This document shows positions 18,327 through 26,617 of a stretch of 64,000 nucleotides of DNA, one piece after another. The notes below the pieces were generated by a model that saw only the letters and a program-made list of their open reading frames with translations, did no database searches and was not told the origin of the DNA. Made by a program: the position numbers and the translations under genes. How positions within the stretch are numbered: the first letter of the stretch is position 1; each line of letters begins with the position of its first letter. Source of the stretch: Flavobacteriales bacterium (GTDB taxonomy: Bacteria > Bacteroidota > Bacteroidia > Flavobacteriales_F > PHOS-HE28); contig JADJCX010000016.1 of the NCBI GenBank assembly GCA_016703005.1, positions 29,786 through 93,785 of the forward strand. The letters are read 5' to 3'.

Positions 18327-18334
18327 TACATTCG
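18327..18334 (+). promoter_or_regulatory. Candidate -7 element (TACATTCG) before the hydrolase gene
   Basis: Same TACATTCG octamer as upstream of glnN, 31 bases before ATG 18366. One mismatch to TAnnTTTG and no -33 TTG. Confidence 0.3.
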
Positions 18335-18365
18335 ATTTGCCCGATACCATTCCGGCTTCTTCCTC

Positions 18366-19772
18366 ATGCGCATCGTTACTACGCCACTTGCTATTGCCTT
18401 CATCGCCAGCACCCAAGCGCAAGTGCTGATCAGCGATTCCCTGATCAACTCCATGACCGTAGCCGAACTACAAGCACAGGGAGTGGGCGATGCCGACTTC
18501 GATATCGATGTGTACAAGGTGCGCTACTATACTGTGGATCCACAGGGCCAGCCGACGATAGCCAGCGGGGCCATGGTGGTGCCGCAGGGCATATGCTACT
18601 TCCCATTGGCTTGTTACCATCACGGCACCATAGTCGAGCGCGAGGCCGTTCCCAGTCGACTTAGTTCTGAGATCATCGTTGGGTATTTCCTCGGTGGGTC
18701 AGGATATGTGAGCGTATTGCCTGACTACGTGGGTTTAGGCGATTCACAGATCCTTCATCCTTATATGCATGCGGCCACAGAATCAGCCGCAGCGCTGGAC
18801 CTGATGCGGGCGGCGCGGGAGTTCTGTGGGGCGAACGGCATTCAATTGAACGGGCAGGTTTTTCTGGCCGGTTACTCGCAAGGCGGACATGCAAGTATGG
18901 CTACGCACAAAACGATACAGGAACAGTTTGGCGGTGAGTTCAATGTAACGGCGAATGCCCCCTGCAGTGGGCCCTACCAGTTGAGCGGCGTGCAGGCACA
19001 GGCCATGATCGACACGATACCCTATCCAGCGCCGTATTACTTGCCATACATCGTGTACAGCTATGCCAGCATTTACCCGGACCTCGCCGCGATCCTACCC
19101 GACGTTTTCCAACCACCGTATGATGTGCTCCTTCCACCGTTGTTCGATGGAACGCACAGTGCGGGCGATATCGATGCGGTGATGCCTACGGTCCCAAGCC
19201 AGGCGCTACAATCAGCCATGTTGCAAGCTTTCAGCACTGACCCGCAACATCCCTTCAGGCTGGCGCTTCAGGAGAATGACAATTTCGACTGGGCGCCGCA
19301 AGCCCCGGTATGGATGTTTTATTGCGAGGGCGACGGACACGTATTCTATGAAAACACGATCGCAGCATTGCAGGCCATGAACGCGAACAATGCACCGAAC
19401 GTTCTTGCCAGCAGCATGGGTGTTACGAATGACCACGGTGCTTGTGCTTTGCCCGCGCTGATGGCAGCGAAGTCTTGGTTCGATGGGTTAAAAGGGGACT
19501 GCACATGGGACGGGGTCAGTGAAGCGAAAGCAACGCGTTGGACCGTATATCCGAACCCTTCCTCATCGGGTTGGACCATTGAGTGCGCGAGCGCAATGGA
19601 TCGAACGGATTGGCAGCTGACCAACGCTCACGGCTGCGTTATTACGGGTGGAACCTCCTCCAACCTTTTCGTTTTCAACATCCCAACCGATGGGTTGCCC
19701 GCGGGATGCTACTTGTTGCGGCTTGTTTCGGAGCGTTCGGTTCAGATGACCACCGTGTTAGTGGAACGGTGA
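18366..19772 (+). CDS. T9SS-exported alpha/beta hydrolase (lipase/esterase-like)
   Basis: 468 residues: signal peptide (MRIVTTPLAIAFIASTQAQ), an alpha/beta hydrolase domain and a type A sorting domain. The nucleophile elbow is GYSQGGHAS (about residues 168-176); likely acid and base regions are YCEGDGHVFY (about 318-327) and TNDHGACALPA (His about 355), the latter next to a typical C-terminal His position. It resembles secretory lipase-like hydrolases of Bacteroidota; the substrate is unknown. The last 80 residues (VYPNPSSSGWTIE to TTVLVER) are the sorting domain, placing the mature enzyme outside the outer membrane. It converges on priA with 7 bases between. Confidence 0.85.
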   Translation: MRIVTTPLAIAFIASTQAQVLISDSLINSMTVAELQAQGVGDADFDIDVYKVRYYTVDPQGQPTIASGAMVVPQGICYFPLACYHHGTIVEREAVPSRLSSEIIVGYFLGGSGYVSVLPDYVGLGDSQILHPYMHAATESAAALDLMRAAREFCGANGIQLNGQVFLAGYSQGGHASMATHKTIQEQFGGEFNVTANAPCSGPYQLSGVQAQAMIDTIPYPAPYYLPYIVYSYASIYPDLAAILPDVFQPPYDVLLPPLFDGTHSAGDIDAVMPTVPSQALQSAMLQAFSTDPQHPFRLALQENDNFDWAPQAPVWMFYCEGDGHVFYENTIAALQAMNANNAPNVLASSMGVTNDHGACALPALMAAKSWFDGLKGDCTWDGVSEAKATRWTVYPNPSSSGWTIECASAMDRTDWQLTNAHGCVITGGTSSNLFVFNIPTDGLPAGCYLLRLVSERSVQMTTVLVER

Positions 19773-19779
19773 TCCGGTT

Positions 19780-22338
19780 CTAGGTCGGATCAACATCCGT
19801 GACAAGTCGCACCGACGAGTGGGGCTTCTGTGCGAAAAAACGATCGATCGTATCGCGCAACGCTTCTTTCTCGGCGTGATGCGCACTGCGTTGGATCTTC
19901 ACCAATACGTTGCGCAAGTACTGCGTACGCACGCGTGCCACGGTAGGTGTCTCGGGGCCCAGCACGCGGTCGCCGAAGATGGGTCGCAAAGCATCGGTCA
20001 ACGCTTGTGCGGTCGCCGCCACCCGTTCTTCTTTCACGTGTTTCAACGATAGCCGCACCAACCGGCTGAACGGAGGGTACAAGTGTTTACGGCGTTGCTC
20101 GATCTCGCGAACATAAAAACCTTCAACGTCGTGGTGCCTCACATAGCCGATAACAGGGTGCGTCGGATCGTTGGTCTGTAGGGCTACGGTGCCCGCTTTC
20201 TGTCGTCGTCCTGCTCTGCCGGCGACTTGGGCCATCAGTTGAAAAGCCCGTTCATGCGCCCTGAACTCAGGGAAGCGCAATAGACCATCGGCGCTGAGCA
20301 CACCAACAAGGCTCACATGGTCGAAGTCGAGCCCTTTCGTCACCATCTGTGTGCCCACCAGTATGTCAATAGCCCCTTCGCTGAAGTCGGTGAGAATGCG
20401 CTGGTATGCATGCTTGCCACGGGTGGTGTCCTGATCCATGCGAGCGATGCGCGCGTCCGGGAAGATCAACGCAAGATCCTCTTCGACCTTTTCCGTTCCG
20501 AACCCCAGCATGCGCAGTCGGCGACTTCCGCATTTGGCGCAGGCGGTCGGAGGTTCGTATTCCCGCCCACAGTAATGGCAACTGAGCCGATGCCGCCGCT
20601 TGTGATAGGTGAGGCTTACGTCACACTGCTCGCATTCGGGGGTCCAATCACAGATCTCACATTGCCACAGCGGGACATATCCGCGCCTGTTCTGGAAAAG
20701 GATCACCTGCTCGCGCTGGGCCAGGGCCCCGGTGATCTTGTCCAGCAGGGCTTGGGCGAAATGTCCTCTCATCAACTTGCGTTTTCGCGCATCGGCCAGA
20801 TCGATCGTTTCGATCGCGGGCATGGGCGCATCGCCGAAACGCGTGATGAGTTCACCATGGCCGTACTTGCCGTTCCGCGCGTTGTACAACGACTCGATGC
20901 TCGGCGTGGCACTGCCAAGCAATACACGGGCATTGTGCAAGCGTGCCAGCAGGATGGCCGTATCGCGAGCGTGGTAGCGCGGTGCCGGGTCCTGTTGTTT
21001 GTAGCTCGGCTCGTGCTCCTCATCCACCACGATCAATCCAAGCCTGCTGAAAGGCAAAAGCACCGCACTGCGCGCGCCAAGCACGATCGGGGCTGAGAGT
21101 GGCTCATCCAGTATCCGCTTCCATATTCCCGCCCGCTCGCTTTGTGACAAGCGCGAGTGGTACACCAGTACGCGATCGCCGAACCACTTACGCAATCGTC
21201 CGATCACTTGGGTGGTGAGTGCGATCTCCGGCAACAGATAGAGGGCTTGCTCACCGCGGGCAACCGCTTCGCTGATCAGTTGGATGTACAACTCGGTCTT
21301 GCCGCTGGCAGTGACACCGCGTAACAAACTCACTGGGTGCTGGGCCATTTGCAGCTTCACCTCTGCGAGCGCGATACTTTGGGCGGGCGAGAAAGTGATG
21401 TTGACGGGACCAGTATTCGAAGTGGGCGAATGCTCTTCCTTCCGGTCGAACGTTTCCAATACACCTTTCCTCTCCAACTGCTTGATCACAGTGCCGTCAA
21501 CACCACTGCTCTTCTGCAAGGCGGTGCGTTTCACGGGGCGTTCGCGGGGGCCGAAGCAACCGCTCAGTTCAACGAATTTCATCAACGTCCGGAGCTGTTT
21601 CTCCGACCCCTTGGCCTCAAGCGCATCGAACCAGTGATGCAGCATATCCTCCGAAGCCGCTTTTGTACCGAGTTTCACGTACGTCTCCGTTGGTTCAGTA
21701 TAGCGTTCCTTCAATTCCTCCGCCAAGGTGACCACGCCGGCACTGATCAGTTCATTCACCGTGGAAGTGGCGTCCGTGCTACCTACCACTTCGCGGAGCG
21801 TTTCCATGGTCAGCACCGGCTGAAGCTCCAATGCATCAAGCACTCGCAGCGCACGTGTGCTCAGTTGTTTTTCGTCCACGCTTGAACCACTTGCGGCGAT
21901 CCGGCTTTCGCTGGTGAGCATGAACACGCTGGGGAGTGCCGCGGCCATTACTTCACCCGGACCGCACAGATAGTAGGCGGCCATTTCATCCCATAGATCG
22001 AGCTGATGGTCGTTCGCCAATGGCGACAGGTCAAGTACTGCACGAACCGCCTTTGGCTTCACGCCTATCGGGGCTACCTGATGTACGCGGCGCACAATAC
22101 CGGTGTAGACCTTCTCCCGACCCCGGCCCATGGGAACAACAACGCGGCGACCAGGGGCTGCTTGAGCGCGAAGATCCTCCGGCAACGCGTATGTAAGGGC
22201 GCTGGGGAATGCCAGCGGCAACAGCACGTCGGCATACCACTGTTTCAGTTCTTGCGATCGGTCGATACTTCCCATGTGACGCGCCACGAAGGAAGGTGCT
22301 TGGGCGGCATCCAGTATCTGTGACAGGACGCCAACCAT
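19780..22338 (-). CDS. priA: Primosomal protein N' (replication restart helicase PriA)
   Basis: 3'-5' DNA helicase that reloads the replisome at stalled forks. The 852-residue frame is slightly long for the family. The N-terminal 3'BD begins near WYADVLLPLAFPSALTY. Walker A is GVTASGKTELYIQ, the DEEH box VVDEEHEPSYKQQDP is followed by PRYHARDTAILLA, and the zinc-binding insertion has paired Cys (CEICDWTPECEQC, CHYCGREYEPPTACAKC). A helicase C domain carries VGTQMVTKGLDFDHV and QVAGRAGR. Met22 (22275) may be the true start, giving 831 residues. Intact over 2.5 kb. Confidence 0.96.
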   Translation of the reverse strand: MVGVLSQILDAAQAPSFVARHMGSIDRSQELKQWYADVLLPLAFPSALTYALPEDLRAQAAPGRRVVVPMGRGREKVYTGIVRRVHQVAPIGVKPKAVRAVLDLSPLANDHQLDLWDEMAAYYLCGPGEVMAAALPSVFMLTSESRIAASGSSVDEKQLSTRALRVLDALELQPVLTMETLREVVGSTDATSTVNELISAGVVTLAEELKERYTEPTETYVKLGTKAASEDMLHHWFDALEAKGSEKQLRTLMKFVELSGCFGPRERPVKRTALQKSSGVDGTVIKQLERKGVLETFDRKEEHSPTSNTGPVNITFSPAQSIALAEVKLQMAQHPVSLLRGVTASGKTELYIQLISEAVARGEQALYLLPEIALTTQVIGRLRKWFGDRVLVYHSRLSQSERAGIWKRILDEPLSAPIVLGARSAVLLPFSRLGLIVVDEEHEPSYKQQDPAPRYHARDTAILLARLHNARVLLGSATPSIESLYNARNGKYGHGELITRFGDAPMPAIETIDLADARKRKLMRGHFAQALLDKITGALAQREQVILFQNRRGYVPLWQCEICDWTPECEQCDVSLTYHKRRHRLSCHYCGREYEPPTACAKCGSRRLRMLGFGTEKVEEDLALIFPDARIARMDQDTTRGKHAYQRILTDFSEGAIDILVGTQMVTKGLDFDHVSLVGVLSADGLLRFPEFRAHERAFQLMAQVAGRAGRRQKAGTVALQTNDPTHPVIGYVRHHDVEGFYVREIEQRRKHLYPPFSRLVRLSLKHVKEERVAATAQALTDALRPIFGDRVLGPETPTVARVRTQYLRNVLVKIQRSAHHAEKEALRDTIDRFFAQKPHSSVRLVTDVDPT

Positions 22339-22388
22339 GCATAACTATGTGTGGCACCCGTTCGGGACATGGGCTATTTTCGGCGCCC

Positions 22389-22862
22389 GTGAAGAAGCAC
22401 CCGTTCAGGATCATTCTGCTTGTTTGCTTGCTGGTTCCGGTGCTGAGCGCTGAGGCACAACTGACGGTCAGTAATACGCTCACCCCTCAACAGATCGTAC
22501 AAACCGTCCTGCTCGGGCCGGGTGTCACGGCTAGCAATATCACTTTCCAGGGCGACCCCGATCAGATCGGTACGTTCAGCGGGATCTTGAGCAATATCGG
22601 AATGTCCAGTGGTATGGTGATGTGTTCCGGTAGCATCAACGTTGCCCCTGGTCCGAACAACAGTGCAAGCCTCACGGTTGGCGGTGGCAATTTCGGTGTG
22701 GGTGATCCGGATTGGACACCATTGTCAGTGTACTGCCATTTCCGCCCAGTACGAATGATAGGGCGGTACTTGAATTCGACTTCATTCCGACCGGTGATTC
22801 GTTGGCGTTCAATTTTGTGTTCGGGAGTGAGGAGTACAACGAGTACACCTGCGGAACCGTAA
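22389..22862 (+). CDS. Choice-of-anchor-L protein, N-terminal fragment
   Basis: GTG 22389 opens a good signal peptide (KKHPFRIILLVCLLVPVLSA) followed by LTPQQIVQTVLLGPGVTASN, the usual start of choice-of-anchor-L domains. The frame is correct to DPDW at about 22713; GAT-CCG-GAT-TTG-GAC would give DPDLDTI, so one T is missing from a TTT run at 22712-22713. The remaining residues of this frame (to 22862) are spurious. With the repair the gene is 803 codons, ending at 24799. An ATG at 22347 is in frame but lies before the signal peptide. Confidence 0.75.
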   Translation: MKKHPFRIILLVCLLVPVLSAEAQLTVSNTLTPQQIVQTVLLGPGVTASNITFQGDPDQIGTFSGILSNIGMSSGMVMCSGSINVAPGPNNSASLTVGGGNFGVGDPDWTPLSVYCHFRPVRMIGRYLNSTSFRPVIRWRSILCSGVRSTTSTPAEP

Positions 22863-24799
22863 CGGATGTCTTTGGTTTCTTCCTCAGCGGGCCGGGGATC
22901 AGCGGCCCCTTCACCAACAACGCCGAGAACATCGCCCTGATCCCGGGTACCAACATCCCGGTCGCGATCAATACGGTCAATTTGGGTGTTGCTGGCGCAA
23001 ATGGTCAGGCGGTGAATTGTGCTGCATTCGACCCGAACTGGGCGGCCAACAATATTTACTTCACCAACAACTCCCCTGGGGTTACGGTGCAGTATGATGG
23101 CTTCACCGTTGTGTTGACCGCTACGGCCCAGGTGCAGTGTGGACAGACGTATCACATTAAGCTGGCGATCGCCGACGTGAGCGACACAGCATTCGATAGT
23201 GGGGTTTTCATAGAAGCAGGTAGTTTCCAGAGCAATGCTGTTTCACTGTCCACACAGATCAACGCGGGTGGCCAGGACAGCACGATCTATGGAGGTTGCG
23301 GGGAGGCAACGTTGTGCCTAAGCCGCGGTGGCGACCTGTCTTTGCCCGAGACGGTGCAGTTCATCACAAGTGGTGTGGCCCTAGAAGGGGAGGACTACAA
23401 TAACGTGCCGAACAGTTTCACCTTTCTCCCAGGCGAGGACAGCATTTTTGTGAGCATTACCGCAACCTTGGATGCATTAACGGAAGGCCCTGAACTGGTT
23501 GAGATCTTGGCCATCGCCAATGGCAACTGCGGCGTTGATAGCACGTTCCTCCATTTCTATATCGACGACGCTCCGTTGATCGACCTGGTGATGAGCAATG
23601 ACACTGTTCTCCCGTGCAACGACAGTGTATTCGTCAGCGGAGTCGCCACTGGGGGTTATGGCACTCTTGTTCTTGATTGGAATACGACCATTGCGGATGG
23701 TACCACCGGTGCATGGGTGGCTCCGGCTGCAACCACCACCTATACGATTGTTGTCACGGATGATTGTGGAGTAGTGACCGAGACCGGCAGCGTAACTGTA
23801 ACGGTACCTGTGCCGGACCCATTGGTGGTTCAGGCCTTTCCTGACACCACTGTTCTTTGCCCGGAAAGCGCCGTTGGGCTGTTCTCCTTGGTCACTGGCG
23901 GTACTACCCCGTACGCATACTCTTGGACCGGCGGCTTGGGATCGAGCAGTACGGGCAACGTAGCTCCCCCTGTGACACAATCGTGGTCCGTCACGGTAAC
24001 CGATAATTGTGGGTTCACCACGGTTGATGCAGTCACCGTCACGGTGGATTATGACACGATCGACGTAGTGACGAGTGCCGACACGAGCATCTGTCGTGGC
24101 GATACGGCGTTCCTCGATGCGGTCGCATCCGCTGGTACGGGCGATTATGAATTCGTGTGGAGCAATGGGGTTATAGGGCCGTTGAACCCCGTTACGCCAG
24201 GAGCGAACGCATCCTACTCAGTTACCGCTACCGATGAATGCGGGATCAGCGCTGTTGACGATGTTATGGTAGGAGTGAACGCACCTGTCGCCGCATTCAG
24301 CTACACGGGCAGTGTTTACGTAACGAATTTCCCTGTGCAGTTCTTGGATGAAAGTGTTGGGGCGACCAGCTGGTTCTGGGATTTCGATCTCCCCGATCTG
24401 ACCAGCACCGACCAGTATCCGGTCGTCGCATTCGAAAGCGATGGGTTCTTCAATGTGATGCTCGCTATTGTCGCTGAGCTGGGATGCGTCGACACCACAT
24501 ACCGCAACATTCTGATCGACCCTGAGCTGCAGTTCTATGCGCCGAATGCGTTCTCGCCGGATGGTGGTGGGCCGAACGAGGTGTTCTTTGGTAACGGTGT
24601 CGGGTTGCTCAAGTATCACATGCGCATCTTCGATCGATGGGGGGAGTTGGTTTTCGAGACCGAAGAACTCTACGGTGCCTGGAACGGTAATGTTGGCGGT
24701 GCCGAGGCACCTACCGGCGTCTATGTCTATTGGTTCCGTGTGCAGGGCATAAGTGGCGAAGTGCAAGAGCACATCGGCCATGTCACCTTGCTTCGTTGA
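22712..24799 (+). CDS. Choice-of-anchor-L protein with type B (gliding-motility) C-terminal domain, main fragment
   Basis: Main part of the gene starting at 22389. Anchor-L hallmarks include DSLAFNFVFGSEEYNEYTCG and VFGFFLSGPGI (about residues 30-60 of this frame) and YHIKLAIADVSDTAFDSGVF (about 147-166). A calx-beta-like region (about 170-290), three or four Ig/SprB-like modules with CPESAVGLFSL and CRGDTAFLDAV patterns, and a PKD-like module (FLDESVGATSWFWDFD) follow. The end (FYAPNAFSPDGGGPNEVF to HIGHVTLLR) is the CHU_C/type B sorting domain. Such proteins are exported by T9SS and resemble SprB-type surface proteins; a role in adhesion or gliding is inference. The stop is in frame with no further break. 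Confidence 0.85.
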   Translation: MDTIVSVLPFPPSTNDRAVLEFDFIPTGDSLAFNFVFGSEEYNEYTCGTVTDVFGFFLSGPGISGPFTNNAENIALIPGTNIPVAINTVNLGVAGANGQAVNCAAFDPNWAANNIYFTNNSPGVTVQYDGFTVVLTATAQVQCGQTYHIKLAIADVSDTAFDSGVFIEAGSFQSNAVSLSTQINAGGQDSTIYGGCGEATLCLSRGGDLSLPETVQFITSGVALEGEDYNNVPNSFTFLPGEDSIFVSITATLDALTEGPELVEILAIANGNCGVDSTFLHFYIDDAPLIDLVMSNDTVLPCNDSVFVSGVATGGYGTLVLDWNTTIADGTTGAWVAPAATTTYTIVVTDDCGVVTETGSVTVTVPVPDPLVVQAFPDTTVLCPESAVGLFSLVTGGTTPYAYSWTGGLGSSSTGNVAPPVTQSWSVTVTDNCGFTTVDAVTVTVDYDTIDVVTSADTSICRGDTAFLDAVASAGTGDYEFVWSNGVIGPLNPVTPGANASYSVTATDECGISAVDDVMVGVNAPVAAFSYTGSVYVTNFPVQFLDESVGATSWFWDFDLPDLTSTDQYPVVAFESDGFFNVMLAIVAELGCVDTTYRNILIDPELQFYAPNAFSPDGGGPNEVFFGNGVGLLKYHMRIFDRWGELVFETEELYGAWNGNVGGAEAPTGVYVYWFRVQGISGEVQEHIGHVTLLR

Positions 24800-25186
24800 C
24801 CCCGCAGTTGGGCTTTGGACATGTAGATCAGTCCTAACGATCGGTCACGCGCAAGGCAACGATCCCAGGTTTCGAATTGTCTTGGTAACGATTCCCGTTG
24901 CCATGTCATCAATAAAGAAATCGAACCCCAAGTCCAACGCGGACCGCACTGCCGTTGCATCGATCGAATACGATTTCCGTACGCCCCGATGGCAGGAGTA
25001 TTACCGGAGAGTGCGAGCAACTGTAAAATTTCCGCGGTACTACAATAAGAAGGACAATTGGTAGCACCGGCTGCCTGCCCGCTTTGAATTGTGGATAACC
25101 CTGTGGATCCATGTCCCTCAGGGTTGGGCTGAAGCCCCCGCCGCCCGGGTACCTTCGTCGCCGAACGTTCACGAAATCGGTACGAC
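24800..25186. other. Intergenic stretch with one doubtful small ORF
   Basis: Nearly 400 bases. It contains a 53-codon basic ORF on the plus strand at 24903-25064 (begins MSSIKKSNPKSNADRTA, ends YYNKKDNW), 17 of 53 residues being Lys, Arg or Asn. It has no recognised domain and no promoter element. Otherwise nothing is seen. Confidence 0.35.
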
Positions 25187-25330
25187 ATGTCCGCGTCCTT
25201 CTTAGCGAAATTGGCCCCAAGCCTCATAGCGCTCGCTTTTTTGCAGAGCTGTGGAGGGTCGGGCAGTCCGGATACATCCGCAGGTTCGGACGATAGTCTG
25301 ACGCCCGGTACTTCCGCGGATCCCCGGTAA
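25187..25330 (+). CDS. Lipoprotein N-terminal fragment (belongs to the next entry)
   Basis: ATG 25187 starts MSASFLAKLAPSLIALAF with lipobox LQSC (Cys22) and a Gly/Ser/Asp/Thr-rich tether. It stops at 25328-25330 after TSADPR. If one C is removed from CCCC at 25322-25325 the reading becomes DPGNEVGGKLFSIPALFK; if one A is then added to the AAA near 25372 it becomes KTALLIRKLGLEYSQDLVM and enters the frame of the next entry. The two single-base errors compensate each other. Confidence 0.65.
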   Translation: MSASFLAKLAPSLIALAFLQSCGGSGSPDTSAGSDDSLTPGTSADPR

Positions 25331-25399
25331 TGAAGTTGGGGGCAAGCTCTTCAGTATTCCAGCCCTGTTCAAACGGCCCTGCTGATACGCAAGCTCGGG

Positions 25400-26086
25400 T
25401 TGGAGTACAGCCAGGATCTGGTCATGTCTGCGTCATCGGTCGACGCGATGACAACAAAGACTTCCAAGGCCTTGGCCATGGGTATGTATGGCGCCGACCT
25501 AGCCTATCTCACCATGTACAAGGACGGGCAACGTGCGGTGAGCACCTTGCAGGCCATCGAGCGTTTGGGCAACGCATTGGATGTCGGCAACGCCTTCGAC
25601 CAGCCCTTGATGGAACGGTTCAAGAACAACTTGAACAACGAGGACAGTTTGCTGCAACTCGGTAGCGAGGCTTATCGCGCAGCGGATAAGTACCTCAAGA
25701 CGAACGACCGGACGGATGTAAGCGCACTGATCTTGGCAGGTGGTTTCGTTGAGTCGCTATACCTGAGTACTTCAAGCCCAGGCGCCGAGAAAGACCAAGA
25801 CCTTGCGAACCGGATCGGAGAACAGAAGACGACATTGACCAACCTCATCGGTTTGTTAGGGGAAGTGGAAGATCAACAAGGTATATCAACCCTAACAGGG
25901 CAATTGCAGGAATTAAGGGTGCTTTTCACAGCAATTTCGCTTACGTACGAATACGCTGAACCGGTTACCGAAGAGGCCAAGAAGACCACGTACATCAACA
26001 GTTCCTCATCCGTTTCGATCACCGGGGATCAGCTGAAGGCCATTGCCAAGAAGATCGGGTCGATCCGCAATTCCATACTCGCATGA
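25400..26086 (+). CDS. Hypothetical helical lipoprotein, main part
   Basis: With the repaired N-terminus the gene spans 25187-26086 (299 residues). The mature part is mostly helical and polar (for example SKALAMGMYGADLAYLTMY, QAIERLGNALDVGNAF, LTGQLQELRVLFTAIS), with no catalytic motif recognised. The family is unknown to me; helical lipoproteins of this kind are common in Bacteroidota. The stop overlaps the start of the next gene (ATGA at 26083-26086), indicating translational coupling. The TTG at 25400 is only where this frame can be opened; it is not the real start. Confidence 0.65.
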   Translation: MEYSQDLVMSASSVDAMTTKTSKALAMGMYGADLAYLTMYKDGQRAVSTLQAIERLGNALDVGNAFDQPLMERFKNNLNNEDSLLQLGSEAYRAADKYLKTNDRTDVSALILAGGFVESLYLSTSSPGAEKDQDLANRIGEQKTTLTNLIGLLGEVEDQQGISTLTGQLQELRVLFTAISLTYEYAEPVTEEAKKTTYINSSSSVSITGDQLKAIAKKIGSIRNSILA

Positions 26087-26514
26087 TCATCAGGCCATCC
26101 GTCGTTCTGTGTTGCGCAGCCATCATCATATGTGGTCGTTGCACAGCCCAATCCAGCCCCATATGCGACCCCATTGCTGAGCGCTGTGAACGCCATATCA
26201 CGGAGCAGTATATCCCCGACGGACAGTTCTATCGCGCTCTTCTGAGCGGTGATGAGACTGCCGAATTCGAACTCACTCTTTTCGGAGGAACCACCTACCG
26301 GTTGGCCGCGTGCAGCGGAGATGGTGACGGTATTCTGTTCTTCAACGTGGTGGACAAGAAGGGCAATGTGCTTTTTTCCAATCGCGACCACGGTACGGGG
26401 CCTTATTGGGACCTGGTGGTTGCCAACACCATTGATGTGGCGATCGAGGCCCAGTTGGATCCGGCCAAAGCAGGTAGCGGTTGCGCTGTCCTGTTGATCG
26501 GATTCAAGAAGTAG
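26083..26514 (+). CDS. Small secreted protein, unknown function
   Basis: 143 residues with a signal peptide (MIIRPSVVLCCAAIIICGRC, cleaved near CTAQ). The mature domain is beta-rich with LFGGTTYRLAACSGDGDGILFFNVVD-type strands and VVANTIDVAIEAQLD, recalling the pre-peptidase C-terminal jelly-roll shape, but no family is assigned. Overlap with the upstream lipoprotein gene (ATGA) suggests the two act together at the envelope. Confidence 0.7.
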   Translation: MIIRPSVVLCCAAIIICGRCTAQSSPICDPIAERCERHITEQYIPDGQFYRALLSGDETAEFELTLFGGTTYRLAACSGDGDGILFFNVVDKKGNVLFSNRDHGTGPYWDLVVANTIDVAIEAQLDPAKAGSGCAVLLIGFKK

Positions 26515-26617
26515 ACGAGTCGTCGCCTTCGGTTCACTACGCTTGCAACTTTGGGGCATTCGGGCCGTAAAGAGGGCGCCTTCGAAGGGGTTCTTCCCCC
26601 TTGTCGGTTGTCCCTGA

